Positions 8,347 through 17,066 of a DNA stretch of 64,000 nucleotides are shown one piece after another (position 1 is the stretch's first letter; the number at the start of each line of letters is the position of its first letter). The position numbers were made by a program, and so were the translations under genes. Under the pieces are notes generated by a model. The model was not told the DNA's origin and ran no database searches. It saw only the letters and a list, made by a program, of their open reading frames with translations. Origin of the DNA: Streptomyces gobiensis (GTDB lineage Bacteria > Actinomycetota > Actinomycetes > Streptomycetales > Streptomycetaceae); NCBI RefSeq assembly GCF_021216675.1, contig NZ_CP086120.1, positions 5,330,501 to 5,394,500 on the forward strand, read 5' to 3'.

Positions 8347-9774
8347 TCAGCGCGGACGCAGCAGCGCGTCCGCACCGGTCAGCGCCTCTTCGAGGCGGCC
8401 CAGCGCGGCCTCATCGCGGGGCACCGCCGCATACGAGGGCCCGATGTCGGTTCCCCAGCGCCGGGCGACCCCAGCTGGGTCCTCGCCCAGTAGCAGTCCC
8501 GCCGCCTGGGCGGCCGCGCCCAGCGCCGCCAGCTGCCGCGCCCGCGGCACCCGCACCGGCCGCCCGGACAGCCGCCGCACCGTCTCCCGCCAGGCGGTAC
8601 CCTTCGCCCCGCCGCCGATGAGTACAAGCGGCGCGTCCGGGTCGCTGTCTCCGTCCAGCACCAGGTTCAGCGCCCGGAGCAGCGCGAACACCGCGCCGTC
8701 GTAGGCCGCCTGCAGCACCTGGCCGCCGCTCGTATGGTGCCGCAGGCCGTACAGCAGTCCGGAGGCGTACGGCAGATGCGGCGTCCGTTCCCCGTCCAGG
8801 AAGGGGAACAGAACGGTGGCGCCGCCGGGCTCCACCGCCTCCCGGTCCAGGCCGAGCAGGGCAGCGATACGGTCCACCGCCAGCGTGCAGTTGAGGGTGC
8901 AGGCCAACGGCAGCCACGCGTCCCGCGCGTCGGCGAAGCCCGCGACGGTGCCGGTGGGATCGGTGGGGCGGTGCCTGGAGACGGCGTAGACCGTGCCAGA
9001 GGTGCCGAGGCTGAGCACCGGCTGCCCCGGCCGCAGCCCGAGCCCGAGCGCGGCGGCCATGTTGTCACCGGTGCCGGTCGCGACCAGCGCACCCCGGGGC
9101 AGCGGCAAGCCGGGCAGATCGCGCACGGTACCGGCTGCCTCACCATGGCCGAGGACCCGGGGCAGCAGCGTGGGATCCAGGCCGATCAGTTCAAGGACGC
9201 CCTCGTCATAGCGCTGTGTCGACGAGGCCCACCAGCCGGTGCCGGACGCGTCGCCCCGGTCCGTGACGGCCGCACCGGTCAGCCGCTCGGTGAGGTAGTC
9301 ATGAGGGAGCCGTACGGCCGCCGTGGCCCTGGCGGCCTCCGGCTCGTGCTCGCTCAGCCAGGCCCACTTGGGTGCGGTGAAGGAGGGCGAGGGGACGCTG
9401 CCGATCCGCTCGGCCCACGCCTTGGGCCCGCCCAGCCGCTCAATCAGCCGGTCGCGTTGCGGCGCGGAGCGCACATCGTTCCAGAGCAGCGCGGGCCGCA
9501 CCGGCTGACCGTTCCGGTCCAGGGTGACCAGGCCGTGCTGCTGCCCGGCGACCGAAACCGCGCTGGCCTGGCGAGCGTACGGTCCGCACTGCTCCAGCGC
9601 GTCCCGCAGCGAGTCCCACCACAGCCGGGGGTCACTCTCATGATCTGGGGTCACCGTGTGCCGCGCCTGGCCCTGCGCGATGACCTGCCCGGTCGCGGCG
9701 TCCACGATCAGCGCCTTGGTGGACTGCGTGGAACTGTCCACGCCGACAACGAGCGGTCCCTCGGGTGCGGCCAT
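8347..9774 (-). CDS. xylB: xylulokinase (FGGY family)
   Basis: The 475-residue FGGY kinase begins 'VVGVDSSTQSTKALI' (ATP-site DSST), has 'SVAGQQHGLVTLD' (xylulose-type 'GQQHG' motif), the conserved 'LLWNDVRS', 'SLGTSGTVYAV' and the C-terminal 'IGGGAKGTAWRE'. It phosphorylates D-xylulose to xylulose-5-phosphate for the pentose phosphate pathway. Full length and intact. No xylose isomerase or transporter is adjacent, so it stands alone here. Confidence 0.93.
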   Translation of the reverse strand: MAAPEGPLVVGVDSSTQSTKALIVDAATGQVIAQGQARHTVTPDHESDPRLWWDSLRDALEQCGPYARQASAVSVAGQQHGLVTLDRNGQPVRPALLWNDVRSAPQRDRLIERLGGPKAWAERIGSVPSPSFTAPKWAWLSEHEPEAARATAAVRLPHDYLTERLTGAAVTDRGDASGTGWWASSTQRYDEGVLELIGLDPTLLPRVLGHGEAAGTVRDLPGLPLPRGALVATGTGDNMAAALGLGLRPGQPVLSLGTSGTVYAVSRHRPTDPTGTVAGFADARDAWLPLACTLNCTLAVDRIAALLGLDREAVEPGGATVLFPFLDGERTPHLPYASGLLYGLRHHTSGGQVLQAAYDGAVFALLRALNLVLDGDSDPDAPLVLIGGGAKGTAWRETVRRLSGRPVRVPRARQLAALGAAAQAAGLLLGEDPAGVARRWGTDIGPSYAAVPRDEAALGRLEEALTGADALLRPR

Positions 9775-9885
9775 AACCCCATACTAATTTGCAGGGCACC
9801 GTGACGGCCTGAAGCAACTACGGCCTGGGGGGCGACTACGGTCTGGACCAACTACGGAGGGCGCATGGTTGCCTGGACATGCTGA

Positions 9886-9914
9886 AGGGGTCTGGCTGGT
9901 GCGGCCAGACCCCT
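9886..9914. terminator. hairpin terminator after small basic protein gene
   Basis: AGGGGTCTGGC (9886-9896) pairs perfectly with GCCAGACCCCT (9904-9914) across a 7-nt loop. It lies 31 bp past the stop of the minus-strand gene at 9945-10244. Confidence 0.65.
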
Positions 9915-9944
9915 GTTACCCGGCACTTCGCCCGGCTGGAGCGG

Positions 9945-10244
9945 CTAGTCGTCTTTTTTGCGGCGCCGCCGCCTGCGTGCCTTGCGGCGGCTCTTGCTCC
10001 AGAACCACCCCGCGGGCGGTGCGTCCGCCCGCCAGGGCTGTGGCTCGGGTGGCTGATTCCGCCAGCGTTCCTGGAGCATGCGAGTCCGCGCGGCGGGCTC
10101 GCTGACCTCCGCGCCGCGGATGAATTGCTCGTCCAGAACCAGGTTGTCCCAGTCAGCACTCCGGTTCTCTTCCCGGTCCTCGCCCCGGTCCTGTGGCTCG
10201 GTGCCCACGGCCAGCCTCCGTCCGCCGGTCACAGCTCTGTTCAT
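9945..10244 (-). CDS. small basic conserved hypothetical protein (99 aa)
   Basis: This hydrophilic 99-residue protein has an acidic N-terminal half, a central 'LDEQFIRGAEVSEPAARTRML' region that looks folded, 'RWRNQPPEPQPWR', and a C-terminal run of Arg/Lys ('RRKARRRRRRKKDD'). The composition resembles a conserved Streptomyces hypothetical family, but I cannot name it. The basic tail could bind nucleic acid. It is divergent from the LAL regulator gene and followed by a clear hairpin terminator. Confidence 0.6.
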   Translation of the reverse strand: MNRAVTGGRRLAVGTEPQDRGEDREENRSADWDNLVLDEQFIRGAEVSEPAARTRMLQERWRNQPPEPQPWRADAPPAGWFWSKSRRKARRRRRRKKDD

Positions 10245-10384
10245 CCATCAACGTCCGGGGTCGCTCACATGTTCCCGGCTGCTTGCGGCGGCGGATGATA
10301 ACGCGGGTGCGGCTGCCCGGCACCCAATTCACCGAGGTAATATCACTCGGCGTGATTTTGAGGCTACGCTGACGATACGCTACG

Positions 10385-10417
10385 CCAGAAGCATGACCAC
10401 ATGACCAGAAGCATGAC
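10385..10417. promoter_or_regulatory. 13-bp direct repeat upstream of LAL gene
   Basis: CCAGAAGCATGAC occurs at 10385-10397 and again at 10405-10417, a 20-bp period that puts both copies on nearly the same DNA face. They sit 92-124 bp before the assigned start of the regulator gene, so a protein-binding site is possible. Confidence 0.45.
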
Positions 10418-10508
10418 GCAAGCATGTCGTGAGCCGCCAGCCCAGCGGTCGCAGAGCAACAACCGAAGAGTCGCCGGTGCACACGGTGGTGTGACAAGAG
10501 GGGAACGA

Positions 10509-13256
10509 GTGGTTTCGGAGCAGCTCGACACGCAACGGGCGGAGCCCGTGACCCACCACCGGCGTGGTGCGGAGCGCCCGATGAGGACTCTGGAGCGCGA
10601 GACTGAACTGAGGGCCGCCCACGCGGCGTTGGACCGGCTGTGCAGCCGGTCGGCGATCGGCGCGGCTGGCGTCCGGCAGGGCGGGCTGCTGGTGTTCACC
10701 GGCCCGCCGGGCGCGGGCAAATCGACGCTACTGGCCGAAGTACGCCGCCTCGCGGCTGAGCGGGACTGCGCCATCATGTCCGCCAGAGGCGGCGAGCAGG
10801 AGCAGGCGACGGCCTTCCATGTGGTCCGTCAGCTGCTCCAGCCGCTGCTGGCCTCGTACTCCGAGCGAGAGCGCCACGATGTGCTGGGTGATTGGTACCG
10901 CATTGTTGGCCCGTGTGTGGGCCTGTGTCCTGCTGAGGACGGCGCGGCGCCGGACCCTCAGGGCGTACAGGACGGGCTTGACTGGGTGGTCACCAATGTG
11001 GCTGTGCGGCGCGGCCCGCTGGTCCTGCTGATCGATGACGCGCAGTGGGTGGACCCCGAGTCGTTGCGGTGGCTCTCATCGTTCGCCGCCCGAACCGAAG
11101 AAATTCCGGCGCTCTTCGTCGTCACCTATCGCCCGGATGAACTGCCCGATGAGGCCCGGGTGTTCCGGGACGGTACAGGCGGAAGCCGGTTGCGCCCACT
11201 GGACCTCGCGCCGTTGACCCCCGCCGCGGTCTCGGATCTGCTGTCCGAGGCGCTGGACGCGGCCGTTGATGACGACTTCAGCCACGCGGCGTGGCTGGCC
11301 ACCGATGGCAACCCCTTCCAGACGGTGGAGCTGGCAGCCAAGGTTCGCAGCCGGGGCCTGGCTCCCTCCCGGGCGAACGCCTCCCAGCTGCGGGATATGG
11401 CCGGCCCGGCCAACGGCATTGGCCTGGTGGAACGGCTGGATGAGCTTGGGTCCTCCGCCGTGCGCCTGGCCTGGGCGGTGGCGGTTCTCGGCGCCGAGGC
11501 ATCCTTGAATCTGGCGGCGTCCATGGCAGCGCTGGGCCAGCTGGAGGCAGCGCAGGCCAGGGAGCGGTTGCGTGACGCACGTATTCTGAAACAGGATGAA
11601 GCGCTGGAGTTTATACACCCGTTGATCGCGACGGCCGTATACCGCGAAGTCCCGGCCGCTGTGCGGGTGGGCCTGCACGGCAAGGCGGCTTGGGAGCTCA
11701 TCAGGAGCGGACACGGCCCTACGCCAGCGGCACGCCATCTACTGGAGACCCATCCAGAGGGCGACGACTCAGTGGTCACAACTCTTCGCGCGGCAGCCCG
11801 GGAGTATCTTCGCGCCGGTGCACCCGATGCCGCCCGGCGCTGTCTGGAGAGGGCGTTGCGGGAGCCGCCCTCCATGGAGCAGCGGGCCATGGTGCTGTAC
11901 GAGCTTGGCAACCCCGGGCTGATGTACAACCCAGCGGCCACGGTGAACCATCTGCGGGAAGCGCTGGACGAGGGGTGTCCGGATGACGAGCTGCGCCAGG
12001 GAACCGCTATCCGCCTCGCGCGAGCGCTGGCGTACTGTGACCGGCTGTCCGAAGCGGTGGAGGTGGTGGAACACGAGGCTCACCGGGCTACGGACTCCAG
12101 GGTGCGGCTGCGGATGTACGCGGAGCACTTCAAGGTGGCCGTCTTCACCTCTGACGATCAAGATGCCCCGGCACGTTCGCGTCGGCTGGCGCGACTCACT
12201 GAGCGGCTGACCGGACGCGATGAGACCGAGCGCCGCATTCTCGGCCTGCGCGCCTGGGACGCCGTGGTGCGTGGTGAGCCGGCAGCGACCGCGCTGGAAT
12301 ACGCGGAACGGGCGATGAGCTCCGGCGATATGAGCTGGACTGATGAGGACTGGGGTTTTGAGGTCCCTACCTTGCTGGGACTCACCTTCCTCTATTGCGA
12401 TCAACCCGACCGGGCAGACGAGCTGTTTACACGGGGTGTCGCGGAGTTCGAGGGACAGGGATGGCACGGGGTGCCCCTGGCGCTCGGATACACGTTCCTT
12501 GGCTACATCCGGTTCCGCAGCGGTCGGCTGAGCGAAGCGGAGGACTTCATGCGGGCCGGACTCCGGCTGGCCGACCGGGTCGGACCTGGGGCGTCCGGTC
12601 ACTGGAACGCGGCTGGGAGCCTGATCGAAGTCCTGTTGGCCCGAGGGAAGGTCTCGGCGGCGGAGAGACTGGCCAGGGACCACGGATTCGGTAAGCCCTT
12701 TCCCTCCGCTGTCACCATTCCCAACGCGCAGATGGTCTACGGCGAACTGCTGCTGGCCAAGGGGATGCCCAAAGAAGCGGCGGAAGAGCTGGCTGAGGTG
12801 GGGCGCGGCCTCGACGCACGCGGCATGCACAATCCGAGCTGGTGCCCGTGGCTGCTTCAGCTCGCCCTCGCCTCACATGCCATGGACGACGGCAAACGAG
12901 CGCAGGAGCTGGGGCAGGAGGCGCTACGCCGAGCGGAACGCTTCGGTACGGACTCAGCTGTGGGACAAGCTCTTTGGGTGGCGGGCCGACTGAGCGATGG
13001 TGCCGAGCGTGCCGATCTGCTGCGGCGTGCCGTCTCCCACTTGGAGCGTTCGCCGGCGGTGTATGAGCTTTCGAGCGCTCTGGTGGACCTGGGCTCGGTG
13101 CTGCGTTGCTCGGGACAGCTGCGTGAGGCCGCCGAATGTTTGTACCGAGGCGTCGACATCGCCGTACAGTGCGGGGCTGAAGCGGTGGTAGCGCAGGCCC
13201 GCGGCGAACTGGTCGCCGCTGGGCTACGGCCACGTCGTCTGGGAACGGGGCGCTGA
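10509..13256 (+). CDS. LAL-type ATPase regulator lacking LuxR HTH
   Basis: The 915-residue protein has an AAA/STAND ATPase domain with Walker A 'GPPGAGKST' (residues 65-73) and Walker B 'VLLIDDAQW' near 175, followed by about 550 residues of TPR-like helical repeats, as in MalT/LAL regulators. Family members end in a LuxR HTH of about 60 residues. This one stops at 'LRPRRLGTGR', just where that domain should begin. The GTG at 10509 follows GAGGGGA; an ATG at 10581 is an alternative start. It heads the terpenoid gene set, so it may be a pathway regulator. Without an HTH it would need a partner or be inactive. Confidence 0.85.
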   Translation: MVSEQLDTQRAEPVTHHRRGAERPMRTLERETELRAAHAALDRLCSRSAIGAAGVRQGGLLVFTGPPGAGKSTLLAEVRRLAAERDCAIMSARGGEQEQATAFHVVRQLLQPLLASYSERERHDVLGDWYRIVGPCVGLCPAEDGAAPDPQGVQDGLDWVVTNVAVRRGPLVLLIDDAQWVDPESLRWLSSFAARTEEIPALFVVTYRPDELPDEARVFRDGTGGSRLRPLDLAPLTPAAVSDLLSEALDAAVDDDFSHAAWLATDGNPFQTVELAAKVRSRGLAPSRANASQLRDMAGPANGIGLVERLDELGSSAVRLAWAVAVLGAEASLNLAASMAALGQLEAAQARERLRDARILKQDEALEFIHPLIATAVYREVPAAVRVGLHGKAAWELIRSGHGPTPAARHLLETHPEGDDSVVTTLRAAAREYLRAGAPDAARRCLERALREPPSMEQRAMVLYELGNPGLMYNPAATVNHLREALDEGCPDDELRQGTAIRLARALAYCDRLSEAVEVVEHEAHRATDSRVRLRMYAEHFKVAVFTSDDQDAPARSRRLARLTERLTGRDETERRILGLRAWDAVVRGEPAATALEYAERAMSSGDMSWTDEDWGFEVPTLLGLTFLYCDQPDRADELFTRGVAEFEGQGWHGVPLALGYTFLGYIRFRSGRLSEAEDFMRAGLRLADRVGPGASGHWNAAGSLIEVLLARGKVSAAERLARDHGFGKPFPSAVTIPNAQMVYGELLLAKGMPKEAAEELAEVGRGLDARGMHNPSWCPWLLQLALASHAMDDGKRAQELGQEALRRAERFGTDSAVGQALWVAGRLSDGAERADLLRRAVSHLERSPAVYELSSALVDLGSVLRCSGQLREAAECLYRGVDIAVQCGAEAVVAQARGELVAAGLRPRRLGTGR

Positions 13257-13383
13257 GCGGGCTCTGCGGGGAGCGCGCAGGTAGCTGTTCGCGCCCTCTC
13301 ACACACCATCGTGTGGGCTGAGGGACGCCAGGGACGCGCTGATCGGTTTCTACGTATGCCGACCGGAGAAGGATAGCTTTCAA

Positions 13384-13413
13384 CCGTTCGGTGAGCGCTA
13401 TCTCCCCGTTCGG
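13384..13413. promoter_or_regulatory. direct repeat CCGTTCGG before GGPP synthase gene
   Basis: CCGTTCGG is present at 13384-13391 and 13406-13413, a 22-bp period (two helical turns), 61-90 bp ahead of the synthase ATG. Direct repeats with this phase are typical of activator sites in Streptomyces clusters. No clear -10 hexamer follows. Confidence 0.45.
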
Positions 13414-13473
13414 ATTGTTTTCAGTGCGACGGTGTGGAAGAGCGGGCCGAGTGGTGACGGAGGGGGCCGCGTC

Positions 13474-14550
13474 ATGACGATCGCCCTCACCAGTGAACTG
13501 CTGGACCCTTCAGAGATCCGGCATGCGGTGGATATCGTTCTGGAGGATTTTCTGGCAGCGAAGAGCCAGTCCGCGCCCTCGCCCGAGCTGGCCGGAATCA
13601 TTGACACGCTCCGAGAGTTCCTGTTCGCCGGAGGCAAGCGGATCCGGCCGGTGATGTGCCTGTGCGGCTGGCATGCCGCCCGCGGACGAGGTGACCCGCG
13701 GCCGGTGCTTCAAGCGGCGGCTTCATTGGAACTGTTCCATGCCTTCGCCCTCATCCAGGACGATGTCATGGACGACAGCGCCATACGCCGCGGGCGCCCC
13801 AGCGTCCACCGTGAGCTGGCCGGGCGTCGCCCTGACGGCGTCAGGACCGCCGCCGGTCGGTTTGGAGCCAATGCCGCGATTCTGCTCAGTGACCTCGCGC
13901 TGACCTGGTCGGACGAGATGCTGCACACCGCAGAGCTCACCCCGGACCAACTGGATTCGGCCCTGCCCGTGCTGGACACGATGCGCACTGAGCTCATGTT
14001 CGGGCAGTATCTCGATCTGCTGGCCGCAGGCCGGCCTACCGGCGATGTGGGCCAGGCCTTGGCGATCAGCCGGTACAAGACCGCCAAGTACACCATTGAG
14101 CGCCCCCTGCATTTTGGCGCCGCACTGGCCGGGTCCGGCCTGGCTGTCGCGGAGGCCTGCACTGCCTACGGCATTCCGACGGGCGAGGCATTCCAGCTCC
14201 GGGACGATCTCCTGGGAGTCTTCGGGGATCCACAGAGGACCGGTAAGCCTGTCATTGATGATCTCCGTGAGGGCAAGTGCACGGCGCTGATGGCCCTGGC
14301 TGTTTTGCGGGCCACCCCAGCACAGTTGAGGCTTCTGCGCTTCATGGTGGGCCACCCCGGTATCGATGAGGCCCGAGCGGACGCTGTCCGTGCCGTTCTC
14401 GACGCCACCGGCGCCCGACAGGAAACGGAGCGCATGATTACCGTTCGCCACCGCGAGGCCCTGGACGCCCTGGACAGCGCCCCTTTCCCCGCTCCTGTCA
14501 CCGCGGTCCTGCGTCAACTGGCTCATGCTGTCTCCGCGAGAGCCGTGTAA
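13474..14550 (+). CDS. geranylgeranyl diphosphate synthase (polyprenyl synthetase)
   Basis: The 358-residue enzyme has 'GGKRIRP' (53-59), the first Asp-rich motif DDVMD (96-100) without the two-residue insertion of bacterial FPP synthases, and the second motif 'DDLLGVFGD' (244-252). Phe91, five residues before the first motif, is the aromatic that limits chain length to C20 in type I GGPP synthases, so I infer a C20 product from IPP plus an allylic diphosphate. The ATG at 13474 follows GGAGGGGG. The gene sits 58 bp before the cyclase gene, implying substrate supply to it. Confidence 0.92.
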   Translation: MTIALTSELLDPSEIRHAVDIVLEDFLAAKSQSAPSPELAGIIDTLREFLFAGGKRIRPVMCLCGWHAARGRGDPRPVLQAAASLELFHAFALIQDDVMDDSAIRRGRPSVHRELAGRRPDGVRTAAGRFGANAAILLSDLALTWSDEMLHTAELTPDQLDSALPVLDTMRTELMFGQYLDLLAAGRPTGDVGQALAISRYKTAKYTIERPLHFGAALAGSGLAVAEACTAYGIPTGEAFQLRDDLLGVFGDPQRTGKPVIDDLREGKCTALMALAVLRATPAQLRLLRFMVGHPGIDEARADAVRAVLDATGARQETERMITVRHREALDALDSAPFPAPVTAVLRQLAHAVSARAV

Positions 14551-14608
14551 TCCGCTCCCACGCTTGTCTCCGCATCAGGCCGAAGAACCATTGATTCAAG
14601 GAGAACTG

Positions 14609-15664
14609 GTGTACGACACATCTCCACTGCACACCGTCCCTTCCCGGAACGCGGACGCGGAGGGGTTCTACCTTCCCGAGCTGCCGAGGCTGCTGCCCGT
14701 CGCTTACCATCCCAAGGCCGCACAGATTGAGTTCCGCTCGAACGGGTGGGTTCGCCGCAGCTTGGGGGAGTGCTTTGCCAGCGAAGAACAACTGCTGAAA
14801 CTCCTGCGAGAACGGGTCGGGTTGTATGGGCCACTCATCGCGCCGAAGGCCGACGAGCAACGTGTGCTTGATCTCACCGACTTCTACCACTTCGTTGGTC
14901 TCATCGATAACTTGGCGGTGGACCATTCCGGGCTCGGAGCGAATATCTACGGTGCCCGGAAGATGTTCGAAAAAATCATGACTGACTTCGGTGCCGGGAC
15001 GGGTGCGGCATCTCCGTTCGGGCGGGCGGCAGCGGACCTGTGGCAGCGGATCAGCCCCGGTCTGACCACTCAGCAGATTGGGCGGTTCAGGGCCAGCATG
15101 GAGACGTTCCTCGGCGGTATCACCGCCGAGCTGCCCTTCCAGCTGGGCGGTGTCGTACCGGACTACGACACATATATGGCCATCCGTATCGACAGCTTCG
15201 GCTGTGATTTCGTTGTACTGCTCAATGAATATGCGATGGCTGTTGATATGTCCGAGTTCGCCGCGTCGCCGGAATTCGGTGAGGTTTACGCGCACGGTAT
15301 GCGGCAGATGATCCTCGTCAACGACGTGCTGTCGCTGCGCAAGGAGCATGGAGACCCGATGAACGCGGTGCGTGTCCTGTGCCATCACTACGGCTTGACG
15401 CTCCAGCAGGCTGTGGACCAGGTGTGTGAGTTGGCTGAACTTCATGAGAGGGCGTACGCCGCTGCCCGGGACGCAGTCCTCGGCGGCCCCGAAGGCGATC
15501 GCCGTGATGTCCGTGCCTACCTCGACGGGCTGGACCACCTGATCGCTGGTGCTCAGGAATTCGAGTACCTCACCCCTCGCTATTTCGGTGACGGATCCGT
15601 GTGGGACGGTTCCACCTCCGGGTGGGTCAGTTTCACCAGTCCAACGGCGAGGCTGCGGTCATGA
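14609..15664 (+). CDS. class I terpene synthase (putative diterpene cyclase)
   Basis: The 351-residue protein has the terpene-synthase elements in order: a variant Asp-rich motif D100-N-L-A-V-D105 (usual form DDxx(x)D/E), a sensor-region arginine in 'AIRIDSFG' (R193), a canonical NSE triad 'NDVLSLRKE' (N238, S242, E246), and a C-terminal RY pair (324-325). It is expected to ionise a linear diphosphate with three Mg2+ and cyclise it. Linkage to a type I GGPP synthase suggests GGPP as substrate and a diterpene product (inference). The GTG start at 14609 follows AAGGAGA. Its stop overlaps the P450 start as ATGA. I do not recognise the product type. Confidence 0.9.
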   Translation: MYDTSPLHTVPSRNADAEGFYLPELPRLLPVAYHPKAAQIEFRSNGWVRRSLGECFASEEQLLKLLRERVGLYGPLIAPKADEQRVLDLTDFYHFVGLIDNLAVDHSGLGANIYGARKMFEKIMTDFGAGTGAASPFGRAAADLWQRISPGLTTQQIGRFRASMETFLGGITAELPFQLGGVVPDYDTYMAIRIDSFGCDFVVLLNEYAMAVDMSEFAASPEFGEVYAHGMRQMILVNDVLSLRKEHGDPMNAVRVLCHHYGLTLQQAVDQVCELAELHERAYAAARDAVLGGPEGDRRDVRAYLDGLDHLIAGAQEFEYLTPRYFGDGSVWDGSTSGWVSFTSPTARLRS

Positions 15665-17040
15665 GCGCACAGGGCCCACCACTGAGTTCTCGCCCTTCTC
15701 GCCCTTCGGCAACGGCCATCGCGCCTGGCCGCCTCCCGGTGCTTGGCCATGTACTGCCGCTGCGACGCCGACCGTTGGACTTTCTGGCCAGCCTGCCGGC
15801 CTACGGTGATCTGGTTGAGATCCGGCTCGGTCCCCGGCGGGCCTATGTGGCCTGTCACCCTGATGTGGCCCAACAGGTACTGCGGGAATCGCGCACCTTC
15901 GACAGGGGCGGTCCGCTCTTTGACAAGGCGCGCACCTTCACCGGAGATGGCCTCTTCACCTGTGGCTGGGAGGCACACCGGCGACAGCGCCGCATGATGC
16001 AGCCCGCCTTCCACGCCGAGCGGATGGCTGCCTACGCCACGGTGATGTGTGAGGAGACCGAGGCCATGCTCAACACCTGGCAGCCGGGCGAGGCGCTCGA
16101 TGTCAGCGAGGCACTGCATGTGTTCACCACCCGCGTCGCGGCTCGTACGCTGTTCTCCACCCAGATCGACGATGAGGCCGTTGCCGAGTTTCAACGGTGC
16201 CTGCCCGTCATTCTGCGGGGCGTGTACAAGCGCATGGTCGCCCCGCTGGGGCTGATGGAGAGATTACCTACGCCGGACAACCGCCGTTTCGAACAGGCAC
16301 AGGCCGGTCTACGCAAAGTCATCGACCAGACCATTGCGGGCTATCCGAAGACAGGTGCCGACCAGGGCGATCTGATGTCCATCCTGATTGGCGCCCGAGA
16401 CGAAGAGAGCGGCGACGGCCTGACCCATCGCGAGATACACGATCAGGTGATGACGCTCCTTCTCGGTGGCACGGAGACGGCTGCGAGTGCCTTGTCCTGG
16501 GCGTTCTACCTCCTCAGCGAACATCCTCGGATCGAAGAGCGGCTGCATGAGGAACTTGACGATGTCCTCGGTGGTCGCCTGCCTGGCTTCGGCGATCTGC
16601 CTCGGCTGCCGTACGCGCAGCGCGTCATCACCGAAGTCCTGCGCCTTTTTCCACCTGGGTGGATCTTCACCCGGTTGACCACCCAGGAGGTGGACATCGC
16701 GGGCACTCGTCTGCCCGCAGGCACGATCGTCCTGTTCAGTCCCTATGTCCTGGGCCGCGATTCCGCTTCCTTTCCGGTCCCTGCAGAATTTGATCCGGAC
16801 CGCTGGCTTCCGGAACGGGCCAAGGCCGTACGGCGCGGCGCTATGGTCCCTTTTGGTGCGGGCATTCACAAATGCATCGGTGACAGCTTCGGGATGACCG
16901 AGGCCACACTCGTCCTGACCGCTGTCGCTTCCCGATTCCGGCTCAAGCCAGTGCCTGGTCTCAAGATAGAGCCGCTGCCCAAGGTGGGACTGGTCACCGG
17001 CCCGTTGCCCATGATTCCCGAACCACGCCGCGGCACTTGA
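15661..17040 (+). CDS. cytochrome P450 (terpene oxygenase candidate)
   Basis: The 459-residue P450 has the I-helix 'LLLGGTETAASAL', the K-helix ExxR in 'TEVLRLF', 'FDPDRW' and the heme loop 'PFGAGIHKCIGD' with proximal Cys405. This style resembles pentalenene-oxygenase-like terpene P450s. The ATG overlaps the cyclase stop (ATGA), so the two are co-translated and the cyclised hydrocarbon is the likely substrate. Leu202 is a TTA codon (16264-16266), read by the bldA tRNA, which would delay translation to the developmental phase. No ferredoxin or reductase gene is next to it. Confidence 0.93.
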   Translation: MSAQGPPLSSRPSRPSATAIAPGRLPVLGHVLPLRRRPLDFLASLPAYGDLVEIRLGPRRAYVACHPDVAQQVLRESRTFDRGGPLFDKARTFTGDGLFTCGWEAHRRQRRMMQPAFHAERMAAYATVMCEETEAMLNTWQPGEALDVSEALHVFTTRVAARTLFSTQIDDEAVAEFQRCLPVILRGVYKRMVAPLGLMERLPTPDNRRFEQAQAGLRKVIDQTIAGYPKTGADQGDLMSILIGARDEESGDGLTHREIHDQVMTLLLGGTETAASALSWAFYLLSEHPRIEERLHEELDDVLGGRLPGFGDLPRLPYAQRVITEVLRLFPPGWIFTRLTTQEVDIAGTRLPAGTIVLFSPYVLGRDSASFPVPAEFDPDRWLPERAKAVRRGAMVPFGAGIHKCIGDSFGMTEATLVLTAVASRFRLKPVPGLKIEPLPKVGLVTGPLPMIPEPRRGT

Positions 17041-17066
17041 GGCACGGAGCCGGGCAGGCCCCCGGC

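Noticed and set aside
13252..13330. Intact LuxR HTH of the LAL regulator restored by a frameshift
   Set aside because: The +1 frame stops after a few codons and the +2 frame shows only a chance-level LTHHRV resemblance with no recognition helix.
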